DNA of 64,000 bases from RPQJ01 sp963778185 (lineage in GTDB: Bacteria > Pseudomonadota > Gammaproteobacteria > Steroidobacterales > Steroidobacteraceae), in the NCBI GenBank assembly GCA_963778185.1, contig CAVZTF010000003.1:992001-1056000 (forward strand). The letters are read 5' to 3'. The notes below the pieces were generated by a model. It saw only the letters and a list, made by a program, of their open reading frames with translations, searched no databases and was not told the DNA's origin. A program made the position numbers and the translations under genes. This document shows, piece by piece, positions 17,622-29,260 of this stretch; the stretch's first letter is position 1, and each line of letters begins with the position of its first letter.

Positions 17622-19481
17622 ATGAACGAAGACACCAAAGCGGTATTCCTCAGCTATGCCTCGCAGGACGCGGAGATCGCACGGCGCATCGCCGATGCAC
17701 TGCGCGCGGCGGGGCTCGAGGCGTGGTTCGACCAGAACGAACTGAGGGGCGGCGATGCGTGGGATGTCTCGATCCGCAAGCGGATCAAGGATTGCGCGCT
17801 GTTCGTGCCGGTCATCTCGAGGAACACCGAGTCGCGCAGTGAAGGCTACTTCCGGCTGGAATGGAAACTCGCGGTCGACCGGTCGCACCTGATGGCCGAC
17901 GACCAGGCGTTCCTCATGCCTGTGGTGATTGACGACACGAGTGACGCACAGGCTCGAGTACCGGACCGGTTTCGTGAACGACAATGGTCGCGGCTGTCCG
18001 GCGACGCCACGCTCGCGGCGTTTGCGGAACGCGTGGCCCAGGCGATACCGCGCCAGAACAATGATGACGCGACACGCGCACCGCCAGATCAACCCAGGGC
18101 CGCGTCGAGCCCGAAGGCCATTGCGGTCCTGCCACTGGCGAACATGAGCGCCGACCCTGAGAACGAGTATTTCAGCGACGGCATGACCGAGGAGATCATC
18201 AACGCCTTGTCGAAAGTGCCGGGCGTCCATGTGGCCTCTCGCTCGTCGTGCTTCGCATTCAAGGGAAGAAAGGACGTCAATGTCCGACAGATCGGCGAAA
18301 AGCTCGGTGTGACGACCCTGCTCGAAGGCAGTGTGCGCAAGGTTGGCAATCGCATCCGGATTGCTGCGCAGCTGGTCAACGTCGATAACGGCTACCAGCT
18401 GTGGTCCGAGACGTACGACCGCCAGCTCGAGGACATATTCGCGGTCCAGGACGAGATTTCGCGGTCAATCGTCGACGCGTTGAAGCTGCAGCTGACGGGC
18501 GCCACGGCGGCCGTCGTGGCGCCGACCAGGAACCTCGACGCCTATACCACCTATCTCAAGGGCCGATTTCATTTCAACAAGTTCAGCGAGATCGGCCTGC
18601 GCAAGGCCTACGACCTGTTCCAGAACGCGCTGCTGCAGGATCCGGGCTTTGCGCGCGCCTACGCCGGCATCGCGGACGTGTGGTGCGATCTCGCGGATGA
18701 CTGGGTTCCACCCGACGACGCGTATCCCCGTGCCAAATCGGCCGCCGAGCGGGCCCTGCAACGTGATCCCGAACTCGCCGATGCGATGATTTCGATCGGC
18801 AAGGTGCTGTGCTGGCATGAGTGGAAGTTCCCGGAAGGCGTGTGCCACGTGGAGCGCGCCGTCACGCTCAGCCCGAACAACGCCGAAGCGCACTGGGTGC
18901 TGGGAACGGCTCTGCCGCTGGTGGGACGCCTGCGGGACGGGATCGCCGCGGTCCGCCGCGCGCTGGAACTCGACCCGCTACGGGTCGAGTACTTCGGATG
19001 GGCCACGCGCCTGCTCCTGTATGCCGGGGACTATGACGCGGCGATCGCGCAGGGTGCGGAGACGTTCGAGATTGATGAAAAGTATGGCCGCGGATTCGTG
19101 TTCGTGGGGTCTGCCTACCTCGCCAAGGGTGACGCGGAACAGGCCCTCGAGTGGTTCCAGCGTGGCCAGAGCCTCGACACGGCGGTACGTTCGTACGATG
19201 CGATGATCGTCCGCGCGCTGGCCGCTTTGGGTCGCCGTGAGGAGGCGGAAGAGATCCTCGCGCGACTGGAGGGCGACTCGCGGCAGCAGTATGTACGGGC
19301 GGAGTACCTGTCGATGGGGCACGCCGCGGTGGGCGAACTCGACCGCGCCTTCGAGGCGCTGGAGCGGGCCTACCAGGCGCGCTCGGCCGGGCTGATCTAC
19401 CTGCATCTCGATCCGGGCTACGCGCCATTGCGCGGCGACTCCCGGTACCAGGAGCTGGTGCAGCGCATCGGACTCCGATAA
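17622..19481 (+). CDS. TIR domain - TolB-like - tetratricopeptide repeat fusion protein
   Basis: 619 residues, three parts. Residues 5-145 are a TIR domain: AVFLSYASQDAEIARRI (box 1), WFDQNELRGGDAW (BB-loop region), FVPVISRN, and E80 in YFRLEWKLAVD at the position of the catalytic glutamate of NAD-cleaving TIRs. Residues about 165-290 are the TolB/FlgO-like region (IAVLPLANMSADPENEYFSDG, LLEGSVRKVGNRIRI, LWSETYDRQLEDIF) common in CadC-type and adenylate-cyclase-type regulators. Residues about 300-615 are TPR-like helices. There is no membrane helix or signal peptide. It stands alone with its own promoter. It could be an NAD hydrolase sensor, a signalling scaffold or a defence protein; no partner gene is adjacent. 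Confidence 0.85.
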   Translation: MNEDTKAVFLSYASQDAEIARRIADALRAAGLEAWFDQNELRGGDAWDVSIRKRIKDCALFVPVISRNTESRSEGYFRLEWKLAVDRSHLMADDQAFLMPVVIDDTSDAQARVPDRFRERQWSRLSGDATLAAFAERVAQAIPRQNNDDATRAPPDQPRAASSPKAIAVLPLANMSADPENEYFSDGMTEEIINALSKVPGVHVASRSSCFAFKGRKDVNVRQIGEKLGVTTLLEGSVRKVGNRIRIAAQLVNVDNGYQLWSETYDRQLEDIFAVQDEISRSIVDALKLQLTGATAAVVAPTRNLDAYTTYLKGRFHFNKFSEIGLRKAYDLFQNALLQDPGFARAYAGIADVWCDLADDWVPPDDAYPRAKSAAERALQRDPELADAMISIGKVLCWHEWKFPEGVCHVERAVTLSPNNAEAHWVLGTALPLVGRLRDGIAAVRRALELDPLRVEYFGWATRLLLYAGDYDAAIAQGAETFEIDEKYGRGFVFVGSAYLAKGDAEQALEWFQRGQSLDTAVRSYDAMIVRALAALGRREEAEEILARLEGDSRQQYVRAEYLSMGHAAVGELDRAFEALERAYQARSAGLIYLHLDPGYAPLRGDSRYQELVQRIGLR

Positions 19482-19528
19482 TCAGCGTGACAGCCCCGGC
19501 ACGCTGATCGGCAGAACTCCAGATCCCG

Positions 19529-20509
19529 CTACGTCAGGATTTCGAACGCCGCGCGGTGACGGGTCGTGAGCGTCACTGGGGGCTCGCCCGGCCGTTCGAG
19601 CGTCACTTCGCACGCGGCCAGCTTGCTGTTGAGGCAGGTGTGCGAACCGCCCGGCGGGTTGTAATAGGTTAGCGACACGAAGTCCTCGGGCGCCGCATGA
19701 ATTCGACCGTGGATGCGAACGCCTGCCTGTGCACTGTCGAAGTGCCAGTTGCAATCCTTCCATGCACCTTTCGCCCGGAGCGGCTGCAGAGCGGAGTTCA
19801 GCCGGTAGTCGTGTCCGCCGAACCGCAGGCAGACGATCGTCATCGGCGGCGTCCAGAACGGCCCCAGCCTGAGTCTCGCCGTCGCGCACTCGAGGAACGC
19901 CTCCGGTGCATCGTCGAAGCCGACGACCTGTCCCCAGGCATAGGTGTCGGTGTGCCGGTGGCCCCAGTTGTGGTTCTCGCTGCCGGTCCAGTCGTCGATG
20001 TCGATGCCTTCTCCGTCCACCTCCAGCACTCCGTCGAACACGATCTGCGGACGCGTGCAGAGCGCCTTCGCCGCCGGCAATCGCGCCTCGTACGACCGCT
20101 CGGGCAGGAAGATCATGGGCGACCCGCCGTCCCCGTACGTGAACGTCCACCGAATGCTATGAGCGCCGCTCGCGCTGCCGCGAAGGTCGCCGGCCTTAAG
20201 CGTCGCGTCGGCGATCCGCACGTCGAGCCCGCGCGGCGCGAAGGAACAGTCGCGGATCGGGATCTCGGACTTGGCGGAGCGGATCAGCCGGCGCTCACCG
20301 TCGAAATGGATCGCCCAGAGTTCACCGATGGCGTCCTGCGGCCGACCCTGCGGTGCGAATATCGTGTAGCGGATCCAGAACGCGAAACGGCGCATGGGAT
20401 GGTTGGCGCGCAGGAACCAGCTCTCGTAGTGGCCGCGCGACTGGCCCGGGCGGTAGCGTGCGCCCTGCCAGTACGAGAGGTCGTGCCGAGTGGCGTCAGC
20501 GGTCGCCAT
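19529..20509 (-). CDS. Unknown protein, possibly lipocalin-like (CrtC / tocopherol-cyclase-like fold)
   Basis: 326 residues, no signal peptide or membrane helix. The protein is rich in beta strands with Trp/Tyr/Gly motifs such as SRGHYESWFLRANHP near the start and SENHNWGHRHTDTYAWGQV in the second half. The NWG and WGQ elements recall the two-barrel lipocalin fold of tocopherol cyclase, hydroxyneurosporene synthase (CrtC) and AttH, all of which act on isoprenoid or lipid chains. This is a pattern judgement, not a database match. It ends 25 bases before the dienelactone hydrolase start on the same strand and may be its operon partner. Confidence 0.55.
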   Translation of the reverse strand: MATADATRHDLSYWQGARYRPGQSRGHYESWFLRANHPMRRFAFWIRYTIFAPQGRPQDAIGELWAIHFDGERRLIRSAKSEIPIRDCSFAPRGLDVRIADATLKAGDLRGSASGAHSIRWTFTYGDGGSPMIFLPERSYEARLPAAKALCTRPQIVFDGVLEVDGEGIDIDDWTGSENHNWGHRHTDTYAWGQVVGFDDAPEAFLECATARLRLGPFWTPPMTIVCLRFGGHDYRLNSALQPLRAKGAWKDCNWHFDSAQAGVRIHGRIHAAPEDFVSLTYYNPPGGSHTCLNSKLAACEVTLERPGEPPVTLTTRHRAAFEILT

Positions 20510-20534
20510 CGCCCCCCCAGCGTCCGCGGTCCCG

Positions 20535-21437
20535 TTACGCGCGAAGCACGCGGTTGAAGAACTCCACCGTCCGCTGCCAGGCGAGCTGGGCCGCCTCCGG
20601 GTCGTAGCGCGGGGTCGTATCGTTGTGAAATCCGTGCTGCGTGTCCGGGTACACGTGCGCTGTGTACTTCACCTCTGCGGCCTTCAGCGCCGCCTCGTAG
20701 GGCGGCCAGCTGGCGTTGACCCGCTCGTCGTTCGCGGCGAAGTGCAGCAGAAGTTCCGCCTCGATCGCGTCCACCGCGTCCAGCGACGGCGCACTGCCGT
20801 AGAAAGGCACGGCCGCCGCAAGATCCGGCAGCGCCACTGCAAGCCGGTTGGCGATTGCACCGCCGTAGCAGAAGCCGACGACGCCGAGACGACCACTGGT
20901 GCCAGGTTGGGCGCACAGGACCTGCGTCGCCGCGACGAAGTCCTCGAACGACTTGGGCTGCTCGAGCTTGGCGAACGACGCGCGCGCCTGATCCTCGTCG
21001 CCCGGGTAGCCTCCGAGCGGGAACAGCGCATCTGGCGCCAGCGCCACGAAATTCTCGAGCGCCACGCGCCGTGCGACGTCCTCGATGTGCGGGTTCAGCC
21101 CGCGGTTCTCGTGCACCACCAGCACCATTGGCAGGGGACCTGTCGCCTTGGCCGGCCGCACCAGGTATCCGCGCGCGCGCCCGTAGCCCTTGGGCGAGTC
21201 GTATTCGATATAGCCCGCCTCGAGCCGCGGGTCGCTCGGCGGAATCTGCTGTGCGTCCGCGAAGCGCGGGCTCAGTGCGCCCAGCAACCCGGCGGCCGTC
21301 ACCGTGCCGACCGCGAACCTGCCCACCCTCTCGAGGAACGTGCGCCGGTCGATGTCGCCGTGCACGTACTGATCGAAGATCAGCAGCACCTCTGGATCGA
21401 AGTCACCCGCGCGTTGCATTGCAGGACGCTGGTTCAT
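20535..21437 (-). CDS. Exported dienelactone hydrolase family protein
   Basis: 300 residues. The N-terminus has a twin-arginine-like signal (RRTFLERVGRFAVG followed by a hydrophobic stretch, about residues 31-55) preceded by an unusually long n-region. The mature part is a DLH fold: HENRGLNPH, nucleophile cysteine in GFCYGG, acid in AANDERV and histidine in QHGFHND, i.e. the Cys-Asp-His triad of dienelactone hydrolase. Such proteins hydrolyse lactones or esters; YghX-like exported members have unknown substrates. GGGGGAG lies nine bases before the ATG. It sits between the lipocalin-like gene and the amidase, all on the minus strand. Confidence 0.9.
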   Translation of the reverse strand: MNQRPAMQRAGDFDPEVLLIFDQYVHGDIDRRTFLERVGRFAVGTVTAAGLLGALSPRFADAQQIPPSDPRLEAGYIEYDSPKGYGRARGYLVRPAKATGPLPMVLVVHENRGLNPHIEDVARRVALENFVALAPDALFPLGGYPGDEDQARASFAKLEQPKSFEDFVAATQVLCAQPGTSGRLGVVGFCYGGAIANRLAVALPDLAAAVPFYGSAPSLDAVDAIEAELLLHFAANDERVNASWPPYEAALKAAEVKYTAHVYPDTQHGFHNDTTPRYDPEAAQLAWQRTVEFFNRVLRA

Positions 21438-21504
21438 GGCCGTCTCTCCCCCGAGGTGCGTGGCAGCTTAGCGCAGCCCGACCGTCAGCGCGGGATCTCC
21501 CGGG

Positions 21505-23001
21505 TCACGGCGCCGCGTGCGGCGCCCGCCGGTTGCGCCACGGCAGTTCGCGTTCGAGCTGGGCCGCGAGCCTGAAGAGACTCGCCTCCTCGCCGATGCG
21601 CGCGGTGAACAGCATGCCCATCGGCAGGCCGTCCGCCGTCCAGTGCAGCGGCAGCGACATCGAGGGCTGGCCCGTCACGTTGGCGATCATCGTGTAGGGC
21701 GCCGCATCGAACACGGGCGCGAAAGCCTCCACCACTTTTGGACGCTGGCTCAGCAGCGCGCCTGCCGGCAGGGCCGTGAGCAGCTTCAGCCCCTGGCGCT
21801 GCAGCGTCGAGAGCTGGTAGGCCCCGATCGGCAGCGGCGGCACACCGACCGTGGGCGTGAGCAGCACGTCGAAGCCCGAGGACCACGCGAGCCATTGCCG
21901 CGAAAACGCTTGCATGGTCCACAGCGCCGTAGCCACGTCCGCCGCGGACTGCGCCTCGCCCATCTTCGCCAGGACCCAGGTCGCAAGCTCGACGTCGTCG
22001 CTCGAGGCCTCGCGGCCGACGACCGTCTTCGCGAGTCGCAGCGTCGCCGCGACGTCGGCCGCGATGAGCGATGCGTAGCTCTCGATGAAGGTCTCCGGCG
22101 GCAGCGGCAACCGGACCTCGACGACCTCGTGTCCCAGGCGGTCCAGTGCCGCGCTCGTCGCCTCCAGCGCCTGGCCGTTCTCGGGATGCAGGGTCCTGCC
22201 CAGGCCCGGGTCGTGGCTGAACGCAATGCGCAGTCGGCCCGGCCCGATCGTGGTCTCCTGCAGGAACGGACGCACGGGCGCCGGGAGCTTCATCAACTGC
22301 TGCGGGTAATCGCCCGCCGTCGCGTCGAGCAATGCGGCACTGTCGCGCACGGTGCGGGTGACGGCGTGCTCGCCGATAAAGCCCCACCAGACGTCGGGAG
22401 CCTGCGGACCGGTCGGATTTCGGCCCCGGCTCGGCTTGAGGCCCACCAGGCCGCAATTCGATGCCGGCGTGCGGATCGAGCCGCCGCCGTCATTGGCGTT
22501 CGCGGCCGGCACGATGCGCGCCGCGACCGCCGCGGCCGAGCCGCCGCTCGAGCCGCTCGAGGTGCGCTCGAGGTTCCACGGATTGCGCGTCGGGCCGAAG
22601 AGTTCCGGCTCAGTGACGTTCGACACACCGAGCTCGGGGGTGTTGGTCTTGCCGAAGATCACGAGGCCCGCGGACTTGTAGCGGCGGGTGAGTTCCTCGT
22701 CCTCGGTCGGCACGAAGTCCTTGAACAGCCGCGAACCCATGCGCATCGGCTCGCCGGCGTAGGCCGTCATCAGGTCCTTGATGAGGAACGGCACGCCGCG
22801 GAACGGCCCTGCGGGCAGGCCCGACGCGATCGCCTCGCGCGCGCGGCCCTCCATGAGGTGGATCACGGCATTGATATGAGGGTTGACCGCGGCCGTGCGC
22901 GCGAGCGCTTCGTCGAGGAGTTCCCCGGGAGTCACCTCGCCTTTGCGGACGAGGTCCGCGAGGCCCAATGCATCGTAGTCGCCGTAGTCGCGGAACCCCA
23001 A
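21505..23001 (-). CDS. Amidase (amidase signature family)
   Basis: 498 residues if started at TTG 23001, which follows GGGGAG by seven bases; the open frame runs to 23271 but has no good ribosome site and the family normally begins at this point (GDYDALGLADLVRKGEVTPGELL). The Ser-cisSer-Lys triad is clear: lysine in FLIKDL, SGSSGGSAAAVAA, and GGGSIRTPA, then CGLVGLKPSRGR. Family members hydrolyse amide bonds of small or aryl-aliphatic amides in the cytoplasm. It is divergent from the PQQ dehydrogenase with 115 bases between the starts. Confidence 0.9.
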   Translation of the reverse strand: MGFRDYGDYDALGLADLVRKGEVTPGELLDEALARTAAVNPHINAVIHLMEGRAREAIASGLPAGPFRGVPFLIKDLMTAYAGEPMRMGSRLFKDFVPTEDEELTRRYKSAGLVIFGKTNTPELGVSNVTEPELFGPTRNPWNLERTSSGSSGGSAAAVAARIVPAANANDGGGSIRTPASNCGLVGLKPSRGRNPTGPQAPDVWWGFIGEHAVTRTVRDSAALLDATAGDYPQQLMKLPAPVRPFLQETTIGPGRLRIAFSHDPGLGRTLHPENGQALEATSAALDRLGHEVVEVRLPLPPETFIESYASLIAADVAATLRLAKTVVGREASSDDVELATWVLAKMGEAQSAADVATALWTMQAFSRQWLAWSSGFDVLLTPTVGVPPLPIGAYQLSTLQRQGLKLLTALPAGALLSQRPKVVEAFAPVFDAAPYTMIANVTGQPSMSLPLHWTADGLPMGMLFTARIGEEASLFRLAAQLERELPWRNRRAPHAAP

Positions 23002-23116
23002 GGCATGACTCCCCGTGATGAGGCCGGTGATGATGTGCCTTCGTGCGGGCTCTTGCCAGCGTGCCGCGGCCCGCCGACACTCGGCATCCTCTTCAGACCA
23101 ACCTGTCCGGATTCCC

Positions 23117-25232
<2,116 letters not shown>

Positions 25233-25249
<17 letters not shown>

Positions 25250-27668
25250 ACTCCACGCCCCATTGCCTGGGCTCGGAGATCGACGCGAACGGCGTGCCGA
25301 AGGTCTCCGCCGTGAGATTGTTCACGCCGGTCACGTACTGGTCGTCGAACACGTTGGTGACGAATGCCGCCATGCCCCAGCGGTCGTCGGCGCTGGACCA
25401 TGCGAGGCGCACGTCCAGGCGGTGCTGGTCCTCGCCCACGTCGAAGTTGGGGCTCACCTGGCAGTCGCCCTGCTGCTGCGACTGCTTGTTGCAGCGGGAT
25501 TCGCCCCGGTACGCATAGCGGCCGGACAGGTCGAGGTCGCCCGCCGATCCGAGCGTCCACACGTAGCTCGCCCCGAGCGCGGCGGACAGATACGGCTCGC
25601 CGGTCGGTTCGCCGGACAGGTCGGCGCCGTTGGTCTCCTTGTCCTTGTAGGTCGCATCGATGAACGCGAGATTGGCGAACAACGTCACCGCGTCATAGGG
25701 CTGCCAGCGCGCCTCCGCGTCGATGCCCCACGCCTCCTCGTCACCCGTGTCCACGAGGTACTGCGGCACGCCGGAGCCGTCGACGCCGGTCATCAACGCA
25801 ATGGCCTGCTTGTCCTGGTACACGTAGTAGAAGGCCGAGGCATTCATGATCAGGCCGACGTGCGAGTACATGCTCTTCACGCCCGCCTCGAGGTTCCACA
25901 CGTCCTCGTTGTCGAACCGCGAGCCGACCTCGACGCTGTTGTAGCCACCCGCCTTGTAGCCCTTGGTGAGCGAACCGAACACCATCATGTCGGGCGACAC
26001 CGAGTAGTCGATCACCACGCGCGGGCTCAGGTCGTCCCAGGAGTCGTCGCGCTTGACCTTGCCGGCGCCCCCGTCCGGCGTGTCGACCCTGAAGATGAAG
26101 TCAGACAGGCGATACGCCTCGGGCGGAATCGGGAAGGCGTCGAAGAATCCCGCCGCGACCAGCGCGGCGACGGTGGCATCGAGTTCCGGGGTCTGGTGCG
26201 GCCCATTGCGCCAGCTGAATTCCTTGGAGTCGTGGGTATAGCGCAGGCCCACGGTGAGGTTCGTCTTGTCGTTCACGTGCCAGATCACGTCGCCGAACAG
26301 CGCGGCCGCCTGGAAATCGCCTTCGTTGTACATCACCTCGCGCCACGGAAGCCCCAGCATCGTGAGCGGTATCTCGTTCGCCAGCAGCACGGCGCTCGTG
26401 AAGCCGTACAGGGTACCGTCCGGGGTGATGAGGCCCGCGTCTTCGTAGATGCCGAGGTTGACGCCGAGCGTGTCGATGCTGTCGGTGAGCGCGTGCGTGT
26501 CGCTCGCCTGCTTCGCACTTTCGGAGTAGTAGCTCACTCCGGCGACCCAGTCGAACCGGTCGGTCTGGGTCGACAGCTTGAACTCCTGGTACCAGCTGTC
26601 GTTGTCCTCGACGTTGGCCGTGTCGAAGTACGTGGCGGGCAGGTTGGTGCCGTCCTCGTCCTCACGGTTCATCGTCTCGAAATGGCGCCACGCCGTGGTC
26701 GAGCGCAGGTCGGCCCAGGCGAACCGGTGGTCGATGATGAGGTTCACGCCGTCGAGCTTGCGCGATTCCTCGTTGCCCTCGACGTCGTTGAACACCCTGG
26801 CCTTGCTCGGGTCGAGGAACGTTGCGGGCTGCGCCGGGTAAGGCACGCCGGTGTCGCCCGCCGCCACCGGCACGAGGCCGATCGCCGGGCGGGCCAGCTG
26901 GTCGATCTCGTCGTGGTCCCAGGCCAGGGTCGCCGAGGTCTCGGCGCCGATCTCCCAGCGCAGCGCGGCGCGCCCCGCCCAGTTGTCCTCGGGCCAGAGG
27001 TCCTTGCCCGTGGCCGCGTCTTCCACCCATCCGTCGCTCTTGTTGTAGAGGCCGTTCAGCCGCAGCGCGAGGCCGTCCGCGAGCGGCACGTTCACCATGC
27101 CCTCGACGCGTTGCTTGTCGTACTCGCCGACGCGCAGGCGTACGAATGCGTCGAAGTCTTCCGCCGGCTGCCGGGTGATGATCGACACCGCGCCGGCCGC
27201 GCTGTTGCGGCCGAACAGCGTCCCCTGCGGACCCTTCAGCACCTCGATGCGCTCGATGTCGTTGAAGGCCAGCAGCGACGCGCCGGAGCGTGCCGCGTAG
27301 ATGCCGTCCACGTAGATGCCCACCGCGGGGTCCGTGCCGACGCCGAAGTCGCCGGTCTGTATGCCGCGGATCGCGTACCTCGGCTGCGTGGGACTGTCGC
27401 TCGAGATCACCAGGCCGGGGACGAATCCGTTCAGGTCGCCCATGTCCTCGGCGGCGATGTCGTCGATGAGATCGGTACTCACGACCTGCAGCGTGATCGG
27501 CACGTCCTGCACCGCCTGCTCGCGGCGCTGGGCCGTCACGACGACTTCCTCGAGGCCGCCGTTCGCCCCATCCTGCGCGAGCGCCTGCGGCGAAATGGCG
27601 GCCGCCACGCAGCCTCCTGCCAGCGCGGCGGCAACGGCCCGCCCGAGCATCTTCTTCTGGTGAATCAT
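25233..27668 (-). CDS. TonB-dependent outer-membrane receptor
   Basis: 811 residues from ATG 27668, with GGGGGAG five bases upstream. Signal peptide ends near ALAQ; the TonB-box region is GGLEEVVVTAQRREQ, followed by a plug domain (PITLQVVS, YAIRGIQTGDFG, VLKGPQGTLFGRNS) and a long beta-barrel ending in phenylalanine (EFNASF), as expected for BamA-inserted proteins. The EEVVVTAQRR start is typical of the large receptor family of Sphingomonadales/Xanthomonadales/Steroidobacter that imports carbohydrates or hydrophobic organics rather than siderophores. It closes the cytochrome operon, 59 bases after the beta-helix/cytochrome gene. Confidence 0.94.
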
Positions 27669-27727
27669 GATTCTCCCCCGTCGATGACGGATTGTGGCAA
27701 CCGCCCGCGTCGAAGTCGACACGTGCC

Positions 27728-29260
27728 TCAGTTGCTGACTTGCAGCATGTACTCGGCCACGGCCAGACGCGTCTGCGGGTCGAGGTAGTCCTGGGGCGGC
27801 ATTTCCGGATAGTCGTCGCGCTTCTTGACTGGCCTGGCGATGTAGTCGGCGATGCCCTGCGGATTGTCCATGTAGAGCGCCTGGATGACCTGCACCGGCG
27901 GCCCGATCATGCGGCCATTGTAGATGTGGCAGCCGCTGCAGATGCCGAGGTAAGCGATCTTGCCGCGCTCGCCGGGCTCGATCACGCGCGGCGGCACCGG
28001 CGGCAGCAGGTAGGTGGCGGTGCCGGCCGTGTTGGTGAAGGCGCACTCCGCGAAGTCGTCGATGCCCGCCGTCAGGTACTGGTGGCGGTTGATGATGCAG
28101 CTGCCCGGACTCGGACCCACGCGCACGATGTCCACGTTGCCGCGCTTGCCCTCCGCCAGCAGCAGCGCCTTGAGCTCGGGCAGGGTGTCGTGGCCGTTCT
28201 TGAGCATCACGTTGTCCAGGATGCTCACGCGGTCCGAGTTCGGCTCCGATTCGGGATCCGCGGTGATGTTGGCCGCGTGCGCGTGGTCGGTGATGATGAG
28301 GCCCGCCGTCTTGTGGTCCGAGACGATGTTGCCCTCGACCACGACGTCATCCGCCGCCATGAGCAGGATGCCCGTGCCGGCGGGGATGCCGGCCACCGTG
28401 GAACCCGGCGCGCCGAAGTTCGGGTGGTTGTTCCGCACCACGAAGTTGTTGCGGAAGATCACGTCGGAGGTGGTCTTGATCGGCAGCCCGGGTGTCACGA
28501 ACGCGAGCAGGCCCCCCGTGTTGTCGTGCACGTAGTTGTTCTCGACGATGGCGTGGCGGCTGTTCTCGATCTCGATGCCGGCCACGCTGTCGAAGACCTC
28601 GTTGTGCGCGACGTGGATGTTGTCGCTCATGCCGATGTAGATCGCCGCATCGGCGATGCCCGAGACCACGTTGTGCTCCACGACGCCGTTCTGCCCGAGC
28701 TGCGGGAAGATGCCGTAGACGCCCGCGTCCGCGATCACGTTGTTGCGGATCTCGAAGTTGTTGCCGGCCTGCCCCATGATGCCGTTGCCCTTGTAGTTGC
28801 GGATCTCGAGGTTCTCGACCACGAAGCCGTTGCCGGAGTAGAGGATGGCGTCGTTCAGCCTCTTCTCGCCGTCGAGCAGCGCGCGCCGCCCCGCCTCGAT
28901 CACGCCGACGAGGCGGATGCCGTCCTTGTCGACGTACACGGTCTCGCGGTAGGTGCCCGGCATGACGCGGATCGTCGTGCCCGGCAACGCGGCCGTGACG
29001 GCGGCCTGGATGGACTCGCCGTCCTTGACCACCACGACCTTGTCCGTCGCGGGGCCCGCCACGGACATGATTGCGCCCGCGGCTGTCGCAGCCGCCACGC
29101 GCGTGGCCGTCTCGCCTTCCGCGCGGAAGCCGCCGCCGTAGCTCGCCCCGGCGCTGCCCGAGGTGACGAGCATGGCGGACTTCGTGGTACGCCCGAAATA
29201 CGCGCCGGCGCCGAAGGCCGCGACCGCCGCGACGAGCGCGAGCAACCATGCTTTCTTCAT
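27728..29260 (-). CDS. Parallel beta-helix (NosD-like) protein with C-terminal cytochrome c domain
   Basis: 510 residues from ATG 29260, with GGAGGAG eight bases before. An N-terminal anchor (KKAWLLALVAAVAAFGAGAY) keeps it in the inner membrane facing the periplasm. Residues about 75-330 are right-handed beta-helix repeats rich in N-x-V/I patterns (VVENLEIRNYKGNGIMG, VVEHNVVSGIADAAIYIG), like NosD and carbohydrate-binding helices. The C-terminus is a monohaem cytochrome c with C441-SG-C444-H445 and a likely Met ligand in YPEMPP. The ATG overlaps the stop of the peroxidase-like gene (ATGA). The fusion suggests a polymer- or surface-binding electron carrier; function unknown. Confidence 0.85.
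   Translation of the reverse strand: MKKAWLLALVAAVAAFGAGAYFGRTTKSAMLVTSGSAGASYGGGFRAEGETATRVAAATAAGAIMSVAGPATDKVVVVKDGESIQAAVTAALPGTTIRVMPGTYRETVYVDKDGIRLVGVIEAGRRALLDGEKRLNDAILYSGNGFVVENLEIRNYKGNGIMGQAGNNFEIRNNVIADAGVYGIFPQLGQNGVVEHNVVSGIADAAIYIGMSDNIHVAHNEVFDSVAGIEIENSRHAIVENNYVHDNTGGLLAFVTPGLPIKTTSDVIFRNNFVVRNNHPNFGAPGSTVAGIPAGTGILLMAADDVVVEGNIVSDHKTAGLIITDHAHAANITADPESEPNSDRVSILDNVMLKNGHDTLPELKALLLAEGKRGNVDIVRVGPSPGSCIINRHQYLTAGIDDFAECAFTNTAGTATYLLPPVPPRVIEPGERGKIAYLGICSGCHIYNGRMIGPPVQVIQALYMDNPQGIADYIARPVKKRDDYPEMPPQDYLDPQTRLAVAEYMLQVSN

Noticed and set aside
27669..28046. Longer start for the TonB receptor, giving 937 codons
   Set aside because: Overlaps the beta-helix gene in another frame; GGGGGAG before ATG 27668 and the signal peptide settle the start.
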